Below are positions 29,764-40,186 of a stretch of 64,000 nt of DNA, piece by piece. Made by a program: the position numbers and the translations under genes. The stretch's first letter is position 1; each line of letters begins with the position of its first letter. The notes beneath the pieces were generated by a model. The model was not told where the DNA came from and made no database searches. It saw only the letters and a list, made by a program, of their open reading frames with translations. Source of the DNA: Methylobacterium sp. (lineage in GTDB: Bacteria > Pseudomonadota > Alphaproteobacteria > Rhizobiales > Beijerinckiaceae); NCBI RefSeq assembly GCF_019745455.1, contig NZ_JAIETD010000024.1:1-64000 (forward strand), in the 5' to 3' direction.

Positions 29764-31590
29764 TCAAGCCGACCCCGCAGCGGGCGTCCCATCCCGCTCC
29801 ATCTCCAGTTCGAGCCAGCGGTCCTCCGCTGCCACGAGGGCCGCTTCGGCCTCCGCCATCAGGGCCGAGGCCTTTGCAAAGCGCGCCGGGTCCCTGGCGT
29901 AGAGTTCCGCATCGGCCAGCACGACGCGCAATTTGGCGATATCGGATTCGAGCTTGGCGATCCGGTCCGGCAGCGTCTTGAGTTCGTGCTGGTCCTTGAA
30001 GTTGAGCTTTGCCTTGCCCGGCTTGGGCGCCTCAGCAGGGCGTTCGGCCTTCGCTTTGGGTTCGGCCCGAGCGGTGGCTGCCTTGCGTGCCTCGACGCCC
30101 TGGCCGCGCTGGGCGATCATGTCGGAATAACCGCCCGCATACTCGGCCCAGACCCCCTCCCCTTCGCTCACGAGAACACTGCCGACGACGCGGTCGAGGA
30201 AGTCGCGATCGTGGCTGACGAGGATCAGCGTGCCGGAATACTCGCCGAGCATCTCCTGCAGCAGATCCAGAGTTTCAAGGTCGAGATCGTTGGTCGGCTC
30301 GTCGAGGACGAGGAGATTGGCAGGCTGGGCCAGGGCGCGGGCGATGAGGAGCCGGTTGCGCTCGCCGCCCGAGAGGACGCGCACCGGCGTGCGCGCCTGC
30401 TCGGGAGCGAACAGGAAGTCCTTGAGGTAGCCGACCACGTGCCGGTTGACGCCCGCGACCGTGACGGTGTCGCCGCTGCCGCCAGTCAGAACATCGGTGA
30501 CGGTCATGGACGGGTCGAGGACCGCTCGGGCCTGGTCGAGAAGGTTCATCTTCAGGTTGGTGCCGAGCTGAACGGTTCCGGCATCTGGAGCGAGCTGGCC
30601 GGTCAGCAAATTGATCAGCGTGGTCTTGCCCGCGCCGTTGGCGCCGACGATGCCCAGGCGGTCGCCGCGCATGACCCGAATCGAGAGGTCGTCGACGATC
30701 GTGCGTGGCCCATAAGCCTTGGAGATACCCTTCGCCTCGATCACGAGGGCTCCCGAACTCTCCGCCTCCGTCGAGGTCATGGTCGCGGTGCCGACGGGAC
30801 GGCGGTCCTCTCGACGCTCCTTGCGCAGGGCATGAAGATTACCGAGCCGGCGGACATTGCGCTTGCGCCGGGCGGTGACGCCATAGCGCAGCCAATGCTC
30901 CTCGTCGGCGATCTTGCGGTCGAGCTTGTGCCGGTCGCGCTCCTCCTCTTCAAAGAAGGCGTCACGCCAGGCCTCGAAGTCGGAAAAGCCTTTCTCGATC
31001 CGCCGGGTCACGCCGCGATCGAGCCAGACCGTCGTGCGCGACAGGGCGGAGAGGAAGCGTCGATCATGGCTGATCAGGATAAGAGCGCCGCGCACGCTCT
31101 TGAGCTCGGCCTCCAGCCACTCGATGGCCGGCAGGTCGAGATGGTTGGTGGGCTCGTCGAGGAGCAGAATGTCGGGTTCGGGCGCCAGGGCCTGGGCGAG
31201 GGCGACACGGCGCCCCTCCCCTCCCGAGAGACTGCGCGGGTCCTCGGCGCCGGTCATGCCGAGGCTCTCGAGCATGTAGCGGGCGCGGTAGGCGTCGTCG
31301 CCCTGCGTCAACCCCGCCTCGACGACCGCGAGAGTCGTCTCGAAGCTGGAGAAATCCGGCTCCTGGGCGAGGTACCGGATGGTCGTGCCCGGCTGCAGGA
31401 ACCGGACACCCTTATCGGGCTCGAGTAGGCCAGTCGCGATCTTGAGAAGGGTCGATTTTCCCGAGCCGTTGCGGCCGACGAGACAGGTTCGTTCGCCAGG
31501 CGAGATCGCGAGTTCGGCTCCTTCGATCAGCGGCGTGCCGCCGAAGGTGAGCGCGACGTCCTGGAGGGTGAGAAGCGGGGGAGCGGCCAT
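29764..31590 (-). CDS. uup: ABC-F ATPase, Uup-like
   Basis: A 608-residue ABC-F protein with two ATPase domains and no membrane part. Walker A motifs are GRNGSGKSTLL and [11 protein letters not shown], signatures LSGGEGRRVALAQAL and LSGGERNRLLIARAL, each followed by LLDEPTNHLD or LDEPTNDLD. The C-terminal coiled coil (LPDRIAKLESDIAKLRVVL) is the DNA-binding feature of the Uup branch, linked to replication or ribosome biology. The start at 31590 is chosen because the preceding 12 codons lie outside family homology. A ribosome-site check is weak. Confidence 0.92.
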   Translation of the reverse strand: MAAPPLLTLQDVALTFGGTPLIEGAELAISPGERTCLVGRNGSGKSTLLKIATGLLEPDKGVRFLQPGTTIRYLAQEPDFSSFETTLAVVEAGLTQGDDAYRARYMLESLGMTGAEDPRSLSGGEGRRVALAQALAPEPDILLLDEPTNHLDLPAIEWLEAELKSVRGALILISHDRRFLSALSRTTVWLDRGVTRRIEKGFSDFEAWRDAFFEEEERDRHKLDRKIADEEHWLRYGVTARRKRNVRRLGNLHALRKERREDRRPVGTATMTSTEAESSGALVIEAKGISKAYGPRTIVDDLSIRVMRGDRLGIVGANGAGKTTLINLLTGQLAPDAGTVQLGTNLKMNLLDQARAVLDPSMTVTDVLTGGSGDTVTVAGVNRHVVGYLKDFLFAPEQARTPVRVLSGGERNRLLIARALAQPANLLVLDEPTNDLDLETLDLLQEMLGEYSGTLILVSHDRDFLDRVVGSVLVSEGEGVWAEYAGGYSDMIAQRGQGVEARKAATARAEPKAKAERPAEAPKPGKAKLNFKDQHELKTLPDRIAKLESDIAKLRVVLADAELYARDPARFAKASALMAEAEAALVAAEDRWLELEMERDGTPAAGSA

Positions 31591-31656
31591 GGGCCGGCTT
31601 ATGGCAGTGCCGGACGCCGTGAACAAATCACAGCGCCGACGTCTGACATCGTCGGA

Positions 31657-31875
31657 TCACATCGTCGGATTGGCCGGCCCGGTCGGCGACGGATCCGGAG
31701 TTATGGCAGGTCCGACACCGGGATCGTTGATGGGAATTTCGGCCGGCCGCTCTCCGGGTGCCTCGACCGGCGAGGATCCGGGTATCTCTGGAGAAGGTCC
31801 AGGCTCGGGGGTAACTGGCGGCTCGTACGGTGTCTCCGGGATCGGAGCCTCTGGGATCGGACCTGGATTCGACAT
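31657..31875 (-). CDS. proline-rich 72-residue protein
   Basis: A 72-residue protein (MSNPGPIPEAPIPETPYEP...) in which about a third of the residues are proline, with repeating PEPGPSPEIPG-like units, acidic residues and no cysteine or membrane segment. It is likely disordered. AAGGA lies ten bases before the ATG at 31875, which supports it as a real gene; the frame extends to 31962 with a different composition. I do not know its function. It lies between uup and the PHA-system gene on the same strand. Confidence 0.6.
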   Translation of the reverse strand: MSNPGPIPEAPIPETPYEPPVTPEPGPSPEIPGSSPVEAPGERPAEIPINDPGVGPAITPDPSPTGPANPTM

Positions 31876-31966
31876 CGCTGAGCTGTCCTTGTCTGCCGCC
31901 GACGAGCGGACGGCGGAAACGGACGAACGATCACCTGGGTTCCGGAGACTGCTGCTCTCCAAGACG

Positions 31967-32281
31967 TCAGGATTTGGTCAGAAGGAGCTGCCCCTTATTA
32001 CTCAGGGCCTTCTGCACTTTCTGGGCAAAGAGCGAGAGCAGGAGCGGCAGGCGGACCTCGACCCGGACGCTTTGGGGCATGACGTCGACCTGCCCGCCGA
32101 CCTTCTGCCCCATGGCTGCGACTGCGAAGTCGAGCCTGTCCTCGGTCCAGGTCATCGTCTCGACGGCGATGCCGGCCTTCCTCAGGGTCGAGTCGAGACC
32201 GCTGAGCCCCTCCGCGATGCGCCTGCGCGCCTCGGCCAAGCCGAGCTCATGCGGGATTTCAACGATCAGCGGTTTCGACAT
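31967..32281 (-). CDS. polyhydroxyalkanoic acid system family protein
   Basis: A 104-residue protein matching the PHA_gran_rgn type: MSKPLIVEIPHELGLAEARRRI, TWTEDRLDFAVAAMGQKVGGQV and RVEVRLPLLLSLFAQKVQKAL. The family lies near polyhydroxyalkanoate granule genes in many proteobacteria, but its mechanism is not established. No phaC or phasin gene is visible nearby. Methylobacteria store PHB, which fits. Confidence 0.85.
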   Translation of the reverse strand: MSKPLIVEIPHELGLAEARRRIAEGLSGLDSTLRKAGIAVETMTWTEDRLDFAVAAMGQKVGGQVDVMPQSVRVEVRLPLLLSLFAQKVQKALSNKGQLLLTKS

Positions 32282-32359
32282 CGCAGGTCCACACTCCGGC
32301 TACGGCCCACGACATGGTGATGGCCGGCGCAGAGACAACGCCCGCCGGCCGCAATCGGA

Positions 32360-32719
32360 TCAGTTCACGACGCTGAGCGCGACATGCGTAACGCCGCCCA
32401 TCCCGATCGCACGAGCGGAGCCGCGGGCGAGATCGATGATGCGACCGCGCACGAACGGCCCACGATCGTTGATGCGAACGACGATGGTGCGTCCGTTGCG
32501 GATGTTCTTGACCTGAACTCGCGTACCGAAGGGAAGCGTCCGATGCGCGGCCGTCATGCCGTTCGGATTGAAGCGTTCGCCATTCGCGGTGCGCGACCCC
32601 GATCCATACCAGGAGGCAGCGCCGCTCTGGGCTGCAGCAGGCTGCGCGATGGCAGCGAGGGCAAGGATCGTCGCGGACATGGCCGTGGTCCGGCCAGCAA
32701 CTTTCTTGTTCACACGCAT
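32360..32719 (-). CDS. RlpA-like septal/double-psi beta-barrel protein
   Basis: A 119-residue exported protein with a signal peptide (MRVNKKVAGRTTAMSATIL...AQA) and a short double-psi beta-barrel like RlpA: GAASWYGSGSRTANGERFNP, TAAHRTLPFGTRVQVKN and VVRINDRGPFVRGRIIDLA. RlpA proteins cleave or bind denuded glycan strands. There is no SPOR domain, so it is a minimal version. The start at 32719 is chosen at the signal peptide and follows AAGGTA. The frame is open to 32803. Confidence 0.88.
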   Translation of the reverse strand: MRVNKKVAGRTTAMSATILALAAIAQPAAAQSGAASWYGSGSRTANGERFNPNGMTAAHRTLPFGTRVQVKNIRNGRTIVVRINDRGPFVRGRIIDLARGSARAIGMGGVTHVALSVVN

Positions 32720-34739
<2,020 letters not shown>

Positions 34740-34765
34740 GCCGCCTCTTTCATATGCGGGGCGCC

Positions 34766-36067
34766 TCAGGTACGGCGTCCCCTCGCCTTCGATCGCCTGC
34801 GGGCCGGTATGGACGAGGGCGACTCGACATTGCGCTCGTCGGGTTCATCGCCGTCGGAGACCGCGACTGCGAGCCTCTCGCGTGGCTTCGGCTTCGGCAC
34901 CGAGCGAACTGGGCTCACCGCCTCGGCCGTCTCAATGACGAGGAGCGGAGCCTCGCCGGGCTCGCGCCTCGGGCGGCTCCGCGCGGCCTTGATCGGTTCG
35001 GGTTTCGGATCGAAGGCGTGGGCGATCACCTTGAGCATCACGCCGGGCAACGGCTCGCTTTCGAGGTCGCGCCTCGGCGTGAATCGCATGCCGGCCGGGA
35101 CGCTCGTCGACAACCCGACACGGGCGGTAAACACGGTCAGTTCAAGCGGAAAATGCGTGAAGACGTGGCGCACCCGGCCCGGAAGACGCTTCCAGCGCGC
35201 ATCGAGGGGCGCATCGAGGAGCGCCTGGGCCGGATCATAATCAGGCGTCCACGCGCTCGTCGGCGTCTCGGCCATCGCGCCAAGCAACCCCTCGGAGGGA
35301 CGGGTCCGTAATAGAATCGCCTCGTCGCCGGTTCGGATCGCCACGAAGGCTGCCCCGTAGCGTGCGACGCCCGGTACCTTCTTGAGCTTTCGTGGAAACG
35401 TCTCCTGCATTCCGATGGCGCGGGCACGGCACGGAATCATCCACGGGCAGAGGGCGCAGGCCGGGCGCTTGGGCGTGCAGATGGTGGAGCCGAGATCCAT
35501 CAGCGCTTGCGCGAAGTCGCCCGGACGCTTCTCCGGGACGATCTCCTGCGTCAGGGACCGGATCGCCGGCCGAGCCGCGGGGATCGGCGTTTCGATGGCG
35601 AAGAGGCGGGTGACGACCCGCTCGACGTTGCCATCGACAGCCGCCTCGGGCCTGTCGAACGCGATTGCCGCGATGGCGCCCGCGGTGTAGGCGCCGATGC
35701 CGGGCAGCTTGCGCAAGCCGTCGAGGGTATCGGGGAACGCCCCGGCCGCAGCCACCGCCTTAGCGCAGGCATGAAGGTTCCGCGCCCGGGAGTAATAGCC
35801 GAGGCCGGCCCAGGCCGACATGACGGCCTCCTCGGGTGCCTCCGCCAAGGCCTCGATGTTCGGAAAGCGGTCAAGAAACCGCGCGAAGTAGGGCTTCACC
35901 GCAGCAATCGTGGTCTGCTGAAGCATCACCTCGGACAGCCAGACCCTATACGGGTCGGGCGTCTCTCCGGCGAGAGCCCGCCACGGCAGCACGCGGCGGT
36001 GCCGGTCGTACCAGGCGAGAAGATCGGGGGCCTGGGGCCGGGATGTCGACGCGTCGGGCGCTGTCAT
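34766..36067 (-). CDS. mutY: A/G-specific adenine glycosylase
   Basis: MutY removes adenine mispaired with 8-oxoguanine. From the ATG at 36067 the protein is 433 residues: HhH-GPD catalytic domain with E46 (LSEVMLQQT), LPGIGAYTAG and D145 (VDGNV), an iron-sulfur cluster C197-X6-C204-X2-C207-X5-C213, and a C-terminal Nudix-like 8-oxoG-recognition domain. After that comes an Arg/Lys/Pro/Ser-rich tail of about 70 residues with no family match. It is convergent with ccrM with 26 bases between the stops. Confidence 0.95.
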   Translation of the reverse strand: MTAPDASTSRPQAPDLLAWYDRHRRVLPWRALAGETPDPYRVWLSEVMLQQTTIAAVKPYFARFLDRFPNIEALAEAPEEAVMSAWAGLGYYSRARNLHACAKAVAAAGAFPDTLDGLRKLPGIGAYTAGAIAAIAFDRPEAAVDGNVERVVTRLFAIETPIPAARPAIRSLTQEIVPEKRPGDFAQALMDLGSTICTPKRPACALCPWMIPCRARAIGMQETFPRKLKKVPGVARYGAAFVAIRTGDEAILLRTRPSEGLLGAMAETPTSAWTPDYDPAQALLDAPLDARWKRLPGRVRHVFTHFPLELTVFTARVGLSTSVPAGMRFTPRRDLESEPLPGVMLKVIAHAFDPKPEPIKAARSRPRREPGEAPLLVIETAEAVSPVRSVPKPKPRERLAVAVSDGDEPDERNVESPSSIPARRRSKARGRRT

Positions 36068-36196
36068 GCGGGTCGGTCCATACGCCGAGCCGGGGACGTG
36101 TCCAAGCGCGCCGCGGACATTCTCGGACACCTTATCGACCACCGCGATACCGACGTGCTACCGGAGCTTGGCCGATCGAGAGCAAGGGCCGCCACA

Positions 36197-36478
36197 ATGA
36201 TCACCACCCAGGATCGCATCCTGATTGAGGCGAGGATCACGAACGAGGCGCCGAACACCGTGCTCGCCTACGCTCTGTGGTTCTTTCTCGGCTTCCTGTC
36301 CGGCCACCGATTCTATCTCGGACGCCCCGTCTCGGCGATCCTGCAGATACTGTCCTTCTTCATCCTCATCGGCTTCCTCTGGCTGCTGATCGACGCCTTC
36401 CTGATCCCGGGCATGGTCCGAGAGAAGCAGGCCGCTCTCCGCGACCGCCTGACCGCCGAGGTCATGGCCAGCACCTGA
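36197..36478 (+). CDS. TM2-domain membrane protein
   Basis: A 93-residue protein with a TM2 domain: two hydrophobic helices (about residues 22-36 and 46-68) joined by a short loop, with the typical FFLGFLSGHRFYLGRP and LWLLIDAFLIPGMV. The N- and C-termini are charged. TM2 proteins are small integral membrane proteins of unknown function. The start ATG follows a short AT-containing leader. It lies between mutY (divergent) and dciA. Confidence 0.85.
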   Translation: MITTQDRILIEARITNEAPNTVLAYALWFFLGFLSGHRFYLGRPVSAILQILSFFILIGFLWLLIDAFLIPGMVREKQAALRDRLTAEVMAST

Positions 36479-36557
36479 AGACACGGAGAGGAAGGCGTCG
36501 GCACGCCGGCCTCGTCATGATAGGGTCCGACATCGATCGAGGCCGGAAGGGGGGCGC

Positions 36558-37049
36558 ATGGCGCGGGTCAAGCCGCTCGCCGAGTTGATCGAGGCCTGTG
36601 TCGGCAAGGCCTTCGCCGCGCAGGGCTTCGCATCAACCGACATTATCGCCGTCTGGCCGGATATCGTCGGCGAGCGCTTGGCGCGCTTCTGTCAGCCGCT
36701 GAAAATCGAGTGGCCGCGCGGCAAACGTACGATCGAGGCGGGACGGCCCGAGCCCGGGACTCTGATCGTGCGTGTCGAAGGAGCTTTTGCCCTCGAACTT
36801 CAGCACCTCGTTCCGGTGGTGATCCAGCGGGTGAACGCCCATTACGGATGGGCCTGCATCGGCAGGATCGTCATGCGGCAAGGCCGAATCGAGCGCGCGG
36901 CACGGCGGCCGGCGCCTGCCTCGGTCGATCCCATTCTCCACGGCCAAGTCAGCGCCGCAGTCTCACTTATCGAGGACGAGGCCTTGCGCGACGCCCTCGA
37001 CCGTCTCGGCGTCGCGGCCGTCGCGACGCCGCACACGGCGCGTCGTTGA
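36558..37049 (+). CDS. dciA: DciA-like DUF721 protein
   Basis: A 163-residue protein with a DUF721 domain (KPLAELIEACVGKAFAAQGF, VWPDIVGERLARFCQPLKI, GTLIVRVEGAFALELQHL). DUF721 proteins related to DciA help load the replicative helicase DnaB where DnaC is absent, which is true of most alphaproteobacteria. The C-terminus is variable, as usual. It lies between mutY and a DsbA-like gene, an arrangement I recall from other Hyphomicrobiales. Confidence 0.85.
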   Translation: MARVKPLAELIEACVGKAFAAQGFASTDIIAVWPDIVGERLARFCQPLKIEWPRGKRTIEAGRPEPGTLIVRVEGAFALELQHLVPVVIQRVNAHYGWACIGRIVMRQGRIERAARRPAPASVDPILHGQVSAAVSLIEDEALRDALDRLGVAAVATPHTARR

Positions 37050-37321
37050 GGACCTGATCAGCGGCTTGACGACATGACAATAGACCGATGCGGATCACTC
37101 CGGTGCCAACGGCTCGGCGTCGAGACGATACGTAGGTTTTGCTACAGCTTTCCCACTTTCGCCGGACGCATGACTGCATGGATCCGATCGCATATGCGCG
37201 CAGAGAATAGGAGGCATGTATCTTTGGCCGCCAAATGCATCAAATTCAATGCAGTCGATTATTCGCTTCGCCCTCTTCGGTTCTGTAGAAATGAAATCGG
37301 TCCTCAGGAAGAATTGATTTC

Positions 37322-37516
37322 ATGTCTCAAGGTCAAGTCGTCCACGCATCGGATATTTTATACAGCGCACGACAATCAGCTGCTTTTCGAGCGCTTCGTG
37401 ACTCCGACTACGCCGAGTGGTGCAGCGATTGCGGCGACTCCGTCGATCTCTGCGAGTGCCGGCCGCCGGATGATCCCCGCCGCGCCGCCGCAGTGACCGC
37501 CATGCTCGGCTGGTAA
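37322..37516 (+). CDS. 64-residue cysteine-motif small protein
   Basis: A short protein, MSQGQVVHASDILYSARQ..., with a C-X2-C-X6-C-X-C cluster in CSDCGDSVDLCEC (C34, C37, C44, C46) that could hold a metal. AGGAAG lies about ten bases before its ATG, and codon use in the second half is GC-rich at third positions like neighbouring genes. I recognise no family. A longer frame in another phase (37074-37496) overlaps it and looks like a shadow. It could be a small metal-binding regulator; that is inference. Confidence 0.55.
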   Translation: MSQGQVVHASDILYSARQSAAFRALRDSDYAEWCSDCGDSVDLCECRPPDDPRRAAAVTAMLGW

Positions 37517-37661
37517 TATCGAGGAGCAAAATCACTCCCAAATCGATCGTGGACCGGCGCGGCGCATCGAAGCGGCGTCACGCCTGACGCCTTGTCAGAT
37601 CATGCTGGGGATTCTACCGCAGGCCGATGAACTGGATCTGCGAGCGGAGCCCGTCGAAATC

Positions 37662-38324
37662 ATGATCACCCGTCGCGACGCCATCAAATATGCCGGTCTC
37701 GCCGTCGGAGCGGCGGCCATCCTTCCGCGCCTGACCCTCGAGGCCCTGGCGCAATCGGCGCCTGCCGCCGACCTCTCGACCCTGATGGATCCAGGTCCGC
37801 TCGGCGATGTCTGGCTCGGTCCGAAGGACGCCAAGGTGACGATCATCGAGTATGCATCGATGACATGCTCGCACTGCTCCGCTTTCCACCGCGTCACCTG
37901 GCCGGCGCTCAAGGAGCGGTACATCGACACCGGCAAGGTCCGCTTCACCCTGCGCGAGTTCCCGCTCGACCCGCTCGCCACCGCGGCCTTCATGCTTGCC
38001 CGATGCGACGGCGACGCGAAATACTATCCGATCACCGACCTCCTCTTCGACCAGCAGGCGTCATGGGCTTTCGTCCAGAAACCGCAATCGCCGGTCGACG
38101 CGCTCGAGCAGTTGCTGCGTCAGGCCGGCTTCTCGAAGGAGAAGTTCGAGGCCTGCCTCAAGGACCAGAAGCTCTATAATGCCGTGAACGCAGTGAAGCA
38201 GCGCGGCCTCGACACCTACAAGATCGATTCGACTCCGACCTTCTTCATCAACGGCGAGCGCTTCAAGGGCGAGATGTCGATCGAGGGAATGGAAAAGGTC
38301 ATCAAGCCGATCCTAGGCGCCTGA
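37662..38324 (+). CDS. DsbA-family thiol-disulfide oxidoreductase, Tat-exported
   Basis: A 220-residue DsbA-like thioredoxin-fold protein with the active site CSHC (C69-C72) in ASMTCSHCSAF and the cis-proline loop in DSTPTFFING. The N-terminus MITRRDAIKYAGLAVGAAAI carries a twin-arginine signal with a short hydrophobic stretch, so it is exported folded to the periplasm. It lies downstream of dciA; in many related genomes the smc gene follows, but here the ATP synthase Fo genes do. Start at 37662 from the Tat signal. Confidence 0.9.
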   Translation: MITRRDAIKYAGLAVGAAAILPRLTLEALAQSAPAADLSTLMDPGPLGDVWLGPKDAKVTIIEYASMTCSHCSAFHRVTWPALKERYIDTGKVRFTLREFPLDPLATAAFMLARCDGDAKYYPITDLLFDQQASWAFVQKPQSPVDALEQLLRQAGFSKEKFEACLKDQKLYNAVNAVKQRGLDTYKIDSTPTFFINGERFKGEMSIEGMEKVIKPILGA

Positions 38325-38337
38325 TCCTCGTCGCGAG

Positions 38338-38378
38338 GCTGTGGCCCTAGCCGCGCAAAGGTGTTGGGCGGCCACAGC
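38338..38378 (+). terminator. weak stem-loop after the DsbA-like gene
   Basis: GCTGTGGCC and GGCCACAGC form a perfect nine-base stem with a 23-base loop just past the DsbA-like stop codon. There is no strong T run, only GGCTTTCTCTT a little later. It may be a terminator or a transcript-end stabiliser. Confidence 0.3.
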
Positions 38379-38549
38379 GGGAAGGCTTTCTCTTACCGGC
38401 TCCGGAAGTCGGATATTTTCGAACTGGATCAGTGGCTTAAGGCGATCGTTCGGCGCCTTGACACTCAAGATGGGCGAAACTATGTTGCGCCGCGCTTGAG
38501 GGGGCGCACCGGCTGGTTCCCCTCGCTCTCGTCAACGTGAGTTATCGCC

Positions 38550-38924
38550 GTGAGCGGCAACGAACCAAGCGACGGGCGGGGGACATCTCCGGATACGGCA
38601 AGAGACGACGACCTCGCCAAGAGGCTCAAACGTCTTGAGACGCAGATCGAGCGGAAGCAGCCTCGTGCTGATCCCGCCCTTTCGTCGCGTCCCGGTTCTT
38701 CGAACGGGCCTTCGCCCCTCGGCCAAGCGATGCGGCTCTCCACGGAGTTCATCGCGGGCGTCCTGGCGGGAGGCATTCTCGGCTGGATGTTCGATCATTA
38801 CCTGGGGACGAAACCCTGGGGTTTGATCTTCTTGCTGATGCTGGGCTTCGCGACCGGCATCTACAATGTCATGCGCGTCTCGGGATCGCTCTCGAAGCCG
38901 CAGACGAAGAAACGGGATCCTTGA
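38550..38924 (+). CDS. atpI: ATP synthase accessory protein AtpI
   Basis: A 124-residue AtpI-family protein encoded at the head of the Fo operon; AtpI is thought to help assemble the c-ring. The first 70 residues are hydrophilic and charged (KRLKRLETQIERKQPR), then two membrane helices (STEFIAGVLAGGILGWMFD and GLIFLLMLGFATGIYNVM) as in alphaproteobacterial AtpI. It uses a GTG start. It precedes atpB by about 82 bases. Confidence 0.9.
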   Translation: MSGNEPSDGRGTSPDTARDDDLAKRLKRLETQIERKQPRADPALSSRPGSSNGPSPLGQAMRLSTEFIAGVLAGGILGWMFDHYLGTKPWGLIFLLMLGFATGIYNVMRVSGSLSKPQTKKRDP

Positions 38925-39006
38925 CGGGAACCGGATCGTCGCCGCATGGCGGCTCGACCATGGCGGGCGCGTTACGCGCCGGGTTTGTAGAAGGACGGGA
39001 GCGGCA

Positions 39007-39762
39007 ATGGCCGTAAAGATGGATCCGATCCACCAGTTCGAGCTTAAGCCGCTGGTCTCGTTCGGTCATATCGGAGGCCAGGAGATCGCCTTCACCCAGT
39101 CGGCCCTCTATATGTTCGCGGCCGTCGGCATCATCGCGCTGCTCACCATCGTCGCCACAGCGAACCGATCGGTGGTGCCGGGCCGGATGCAGTCGGTGGC
39201 CGAGATGTTCTACGAGTTCATCGGCTCGACCCTGCGCCAGTCCGCAGGACACGGCTCAGAGCGGTTCATGCCGTTGATCTTCTCGCTGTTCATGTTCGTA
39301 CTCGTGCTGAACATGCTCGGCATGGTGCCGTATGCGTTCGCTGTGACGAGCCACATCATCGTCACCTTCGCGCTGGCGCTCCTCGTGATCACCACCGTGA
39401 TCGTCTATGGTTTCATGGCTCACGGCACTGGCTTCCTGAAGGTTTTCGTGCCGTCGGGCGTGCCGGGCTGGCTGATGCCGATGATCGTCGCGATCGAGAT
39501 CGTTTCGTTCATCTCGCGCCCGATCAGCCTCGCAGTCCGTCTGTTCGCCAACGTGTTGGCCGGCCACATCGCCTTGAAGATCTTCGCAGGCTTCGTGCCG
39601 GCGCTCTTGGCCGCAGGCGCCTGGGGGGTTATCTCGCCCCTGCCGCTGGCCCTCAGCGTCGCGGTCACGGCTCTCGAATTCCTCGTCGCCGGTCTGCAGG
39701 CCTACGTCTTCGCGACGCTCGCCTCGATCTACCTGAGCGACGCCCTCCATCCCGGCCACTAA
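39007..39762 (+). CDS. atpB: ATP synthase Fo subunit a
   Basis: Subunit a forms the proton half-channels beside the c-ring. The 251-residue membrane protein has the essential arginine region in SFISRPISLAVRLFANVLAGH, and the final helices ALEFLVAGLQAYVFATLASIYL. The start ATG at 39007 begins MAVKMDPIHQFELKPLV, matching the family; the upstream open frame from 38866 overlaps atpI and is spurious. It is one gene in the atpI-atpB-atpE-b'-b operon. Confidence 0.97.
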   Translation: MAVKMDPIHQFELKPLVSFGHIGGQEIAFTQSALYMFAAVGIIALLTIVATANRSVVPGRMQSVAEMFYEFIGSTLRQSAGHGSERFMPLIFSLFMFVLVLNMLGMVPYAFAVTSHIIVTFALALLVITTVIVYGFMAHGTGFLKVFVPSGVPGWLMPMIVAIEIVSFISRPISLAVRLFANVLAGHIALKIFAGFVPALLAAGAWGVISPLPLALSVAVTALEFLVAGLQAYVFATLASIYLSDALHPGH

Positions 39763-39848
39763 AGGCCGGGTTTTCTCTCCGTCCCCGGTCCGCGTCGCGG
39801 CCGGATTTTGTCCACGCAACGAACTGAACCGACCTCAGGAGCACTTTG

Positions 39849-40076
39849 ATGGATCCCTTAGCCGCCAAGTACATCGGCGCCGGCCTGGCCTGTCTCGGAA
39901 TGGCGGGTGCCGCCATCGGCCTCGGCAACCTCTTCGGCCAGTTCTATGCCGGTGCACTGCGCAACCCGTCGGCTGCCGACGGCCAGCGCGGCAACCTGCT
40001 CCTCGGCTTCGCCTTGACGGAAGCGCTCGGCATCTTCTCGCTGCTCGTCGCGCTGCTGCTGCTGTTCGCCGTCTGA
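39849..40076 (+). CDS. atpE: ATP synthase Fo subunit c
   Basis: The 75-residue proteolipid that forms the rotating ring. It has two helices; the proton-carrying glutamate is in [12 protein letters not shown] (E58), and the polar loop [11 protein letters not shown] binds F1. The ATG at 39849 is preceded by AGGAGCA; a TTG three bases earlier is in frame but not used by the family. Confidence 0.97.
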   Translation: MDPLAAKYIGAGLACLGMAGAAIGLGNLFGQFYAGALRNPSAADGQRGNLLLGFALTEALGIFSLLVALLLLFAV

Positions 40077-40186
40077 TCCTAGATCAAGGCGATCCAGCCG
40101 ATATCCGGCGGGGCCGGTCCACCTTCGGGATGGATCGGCCCGCCGACTTCAAGACCCCTGCGCTGAAGACGTGAGAGAAGGACGAC

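Noticed and set aside
29035-31428. 797-codon plus-strand frame
   Set aside because: It is antisense to bioB and uup, which have complete family motifs on the minus strand.
37074-37496. 140-codon plus-strand frame overlapping the 64-residue ORF
   Set aside because: It has no recognised domain or codon pattern, and the shorter frame has a better ribosome site and composition.
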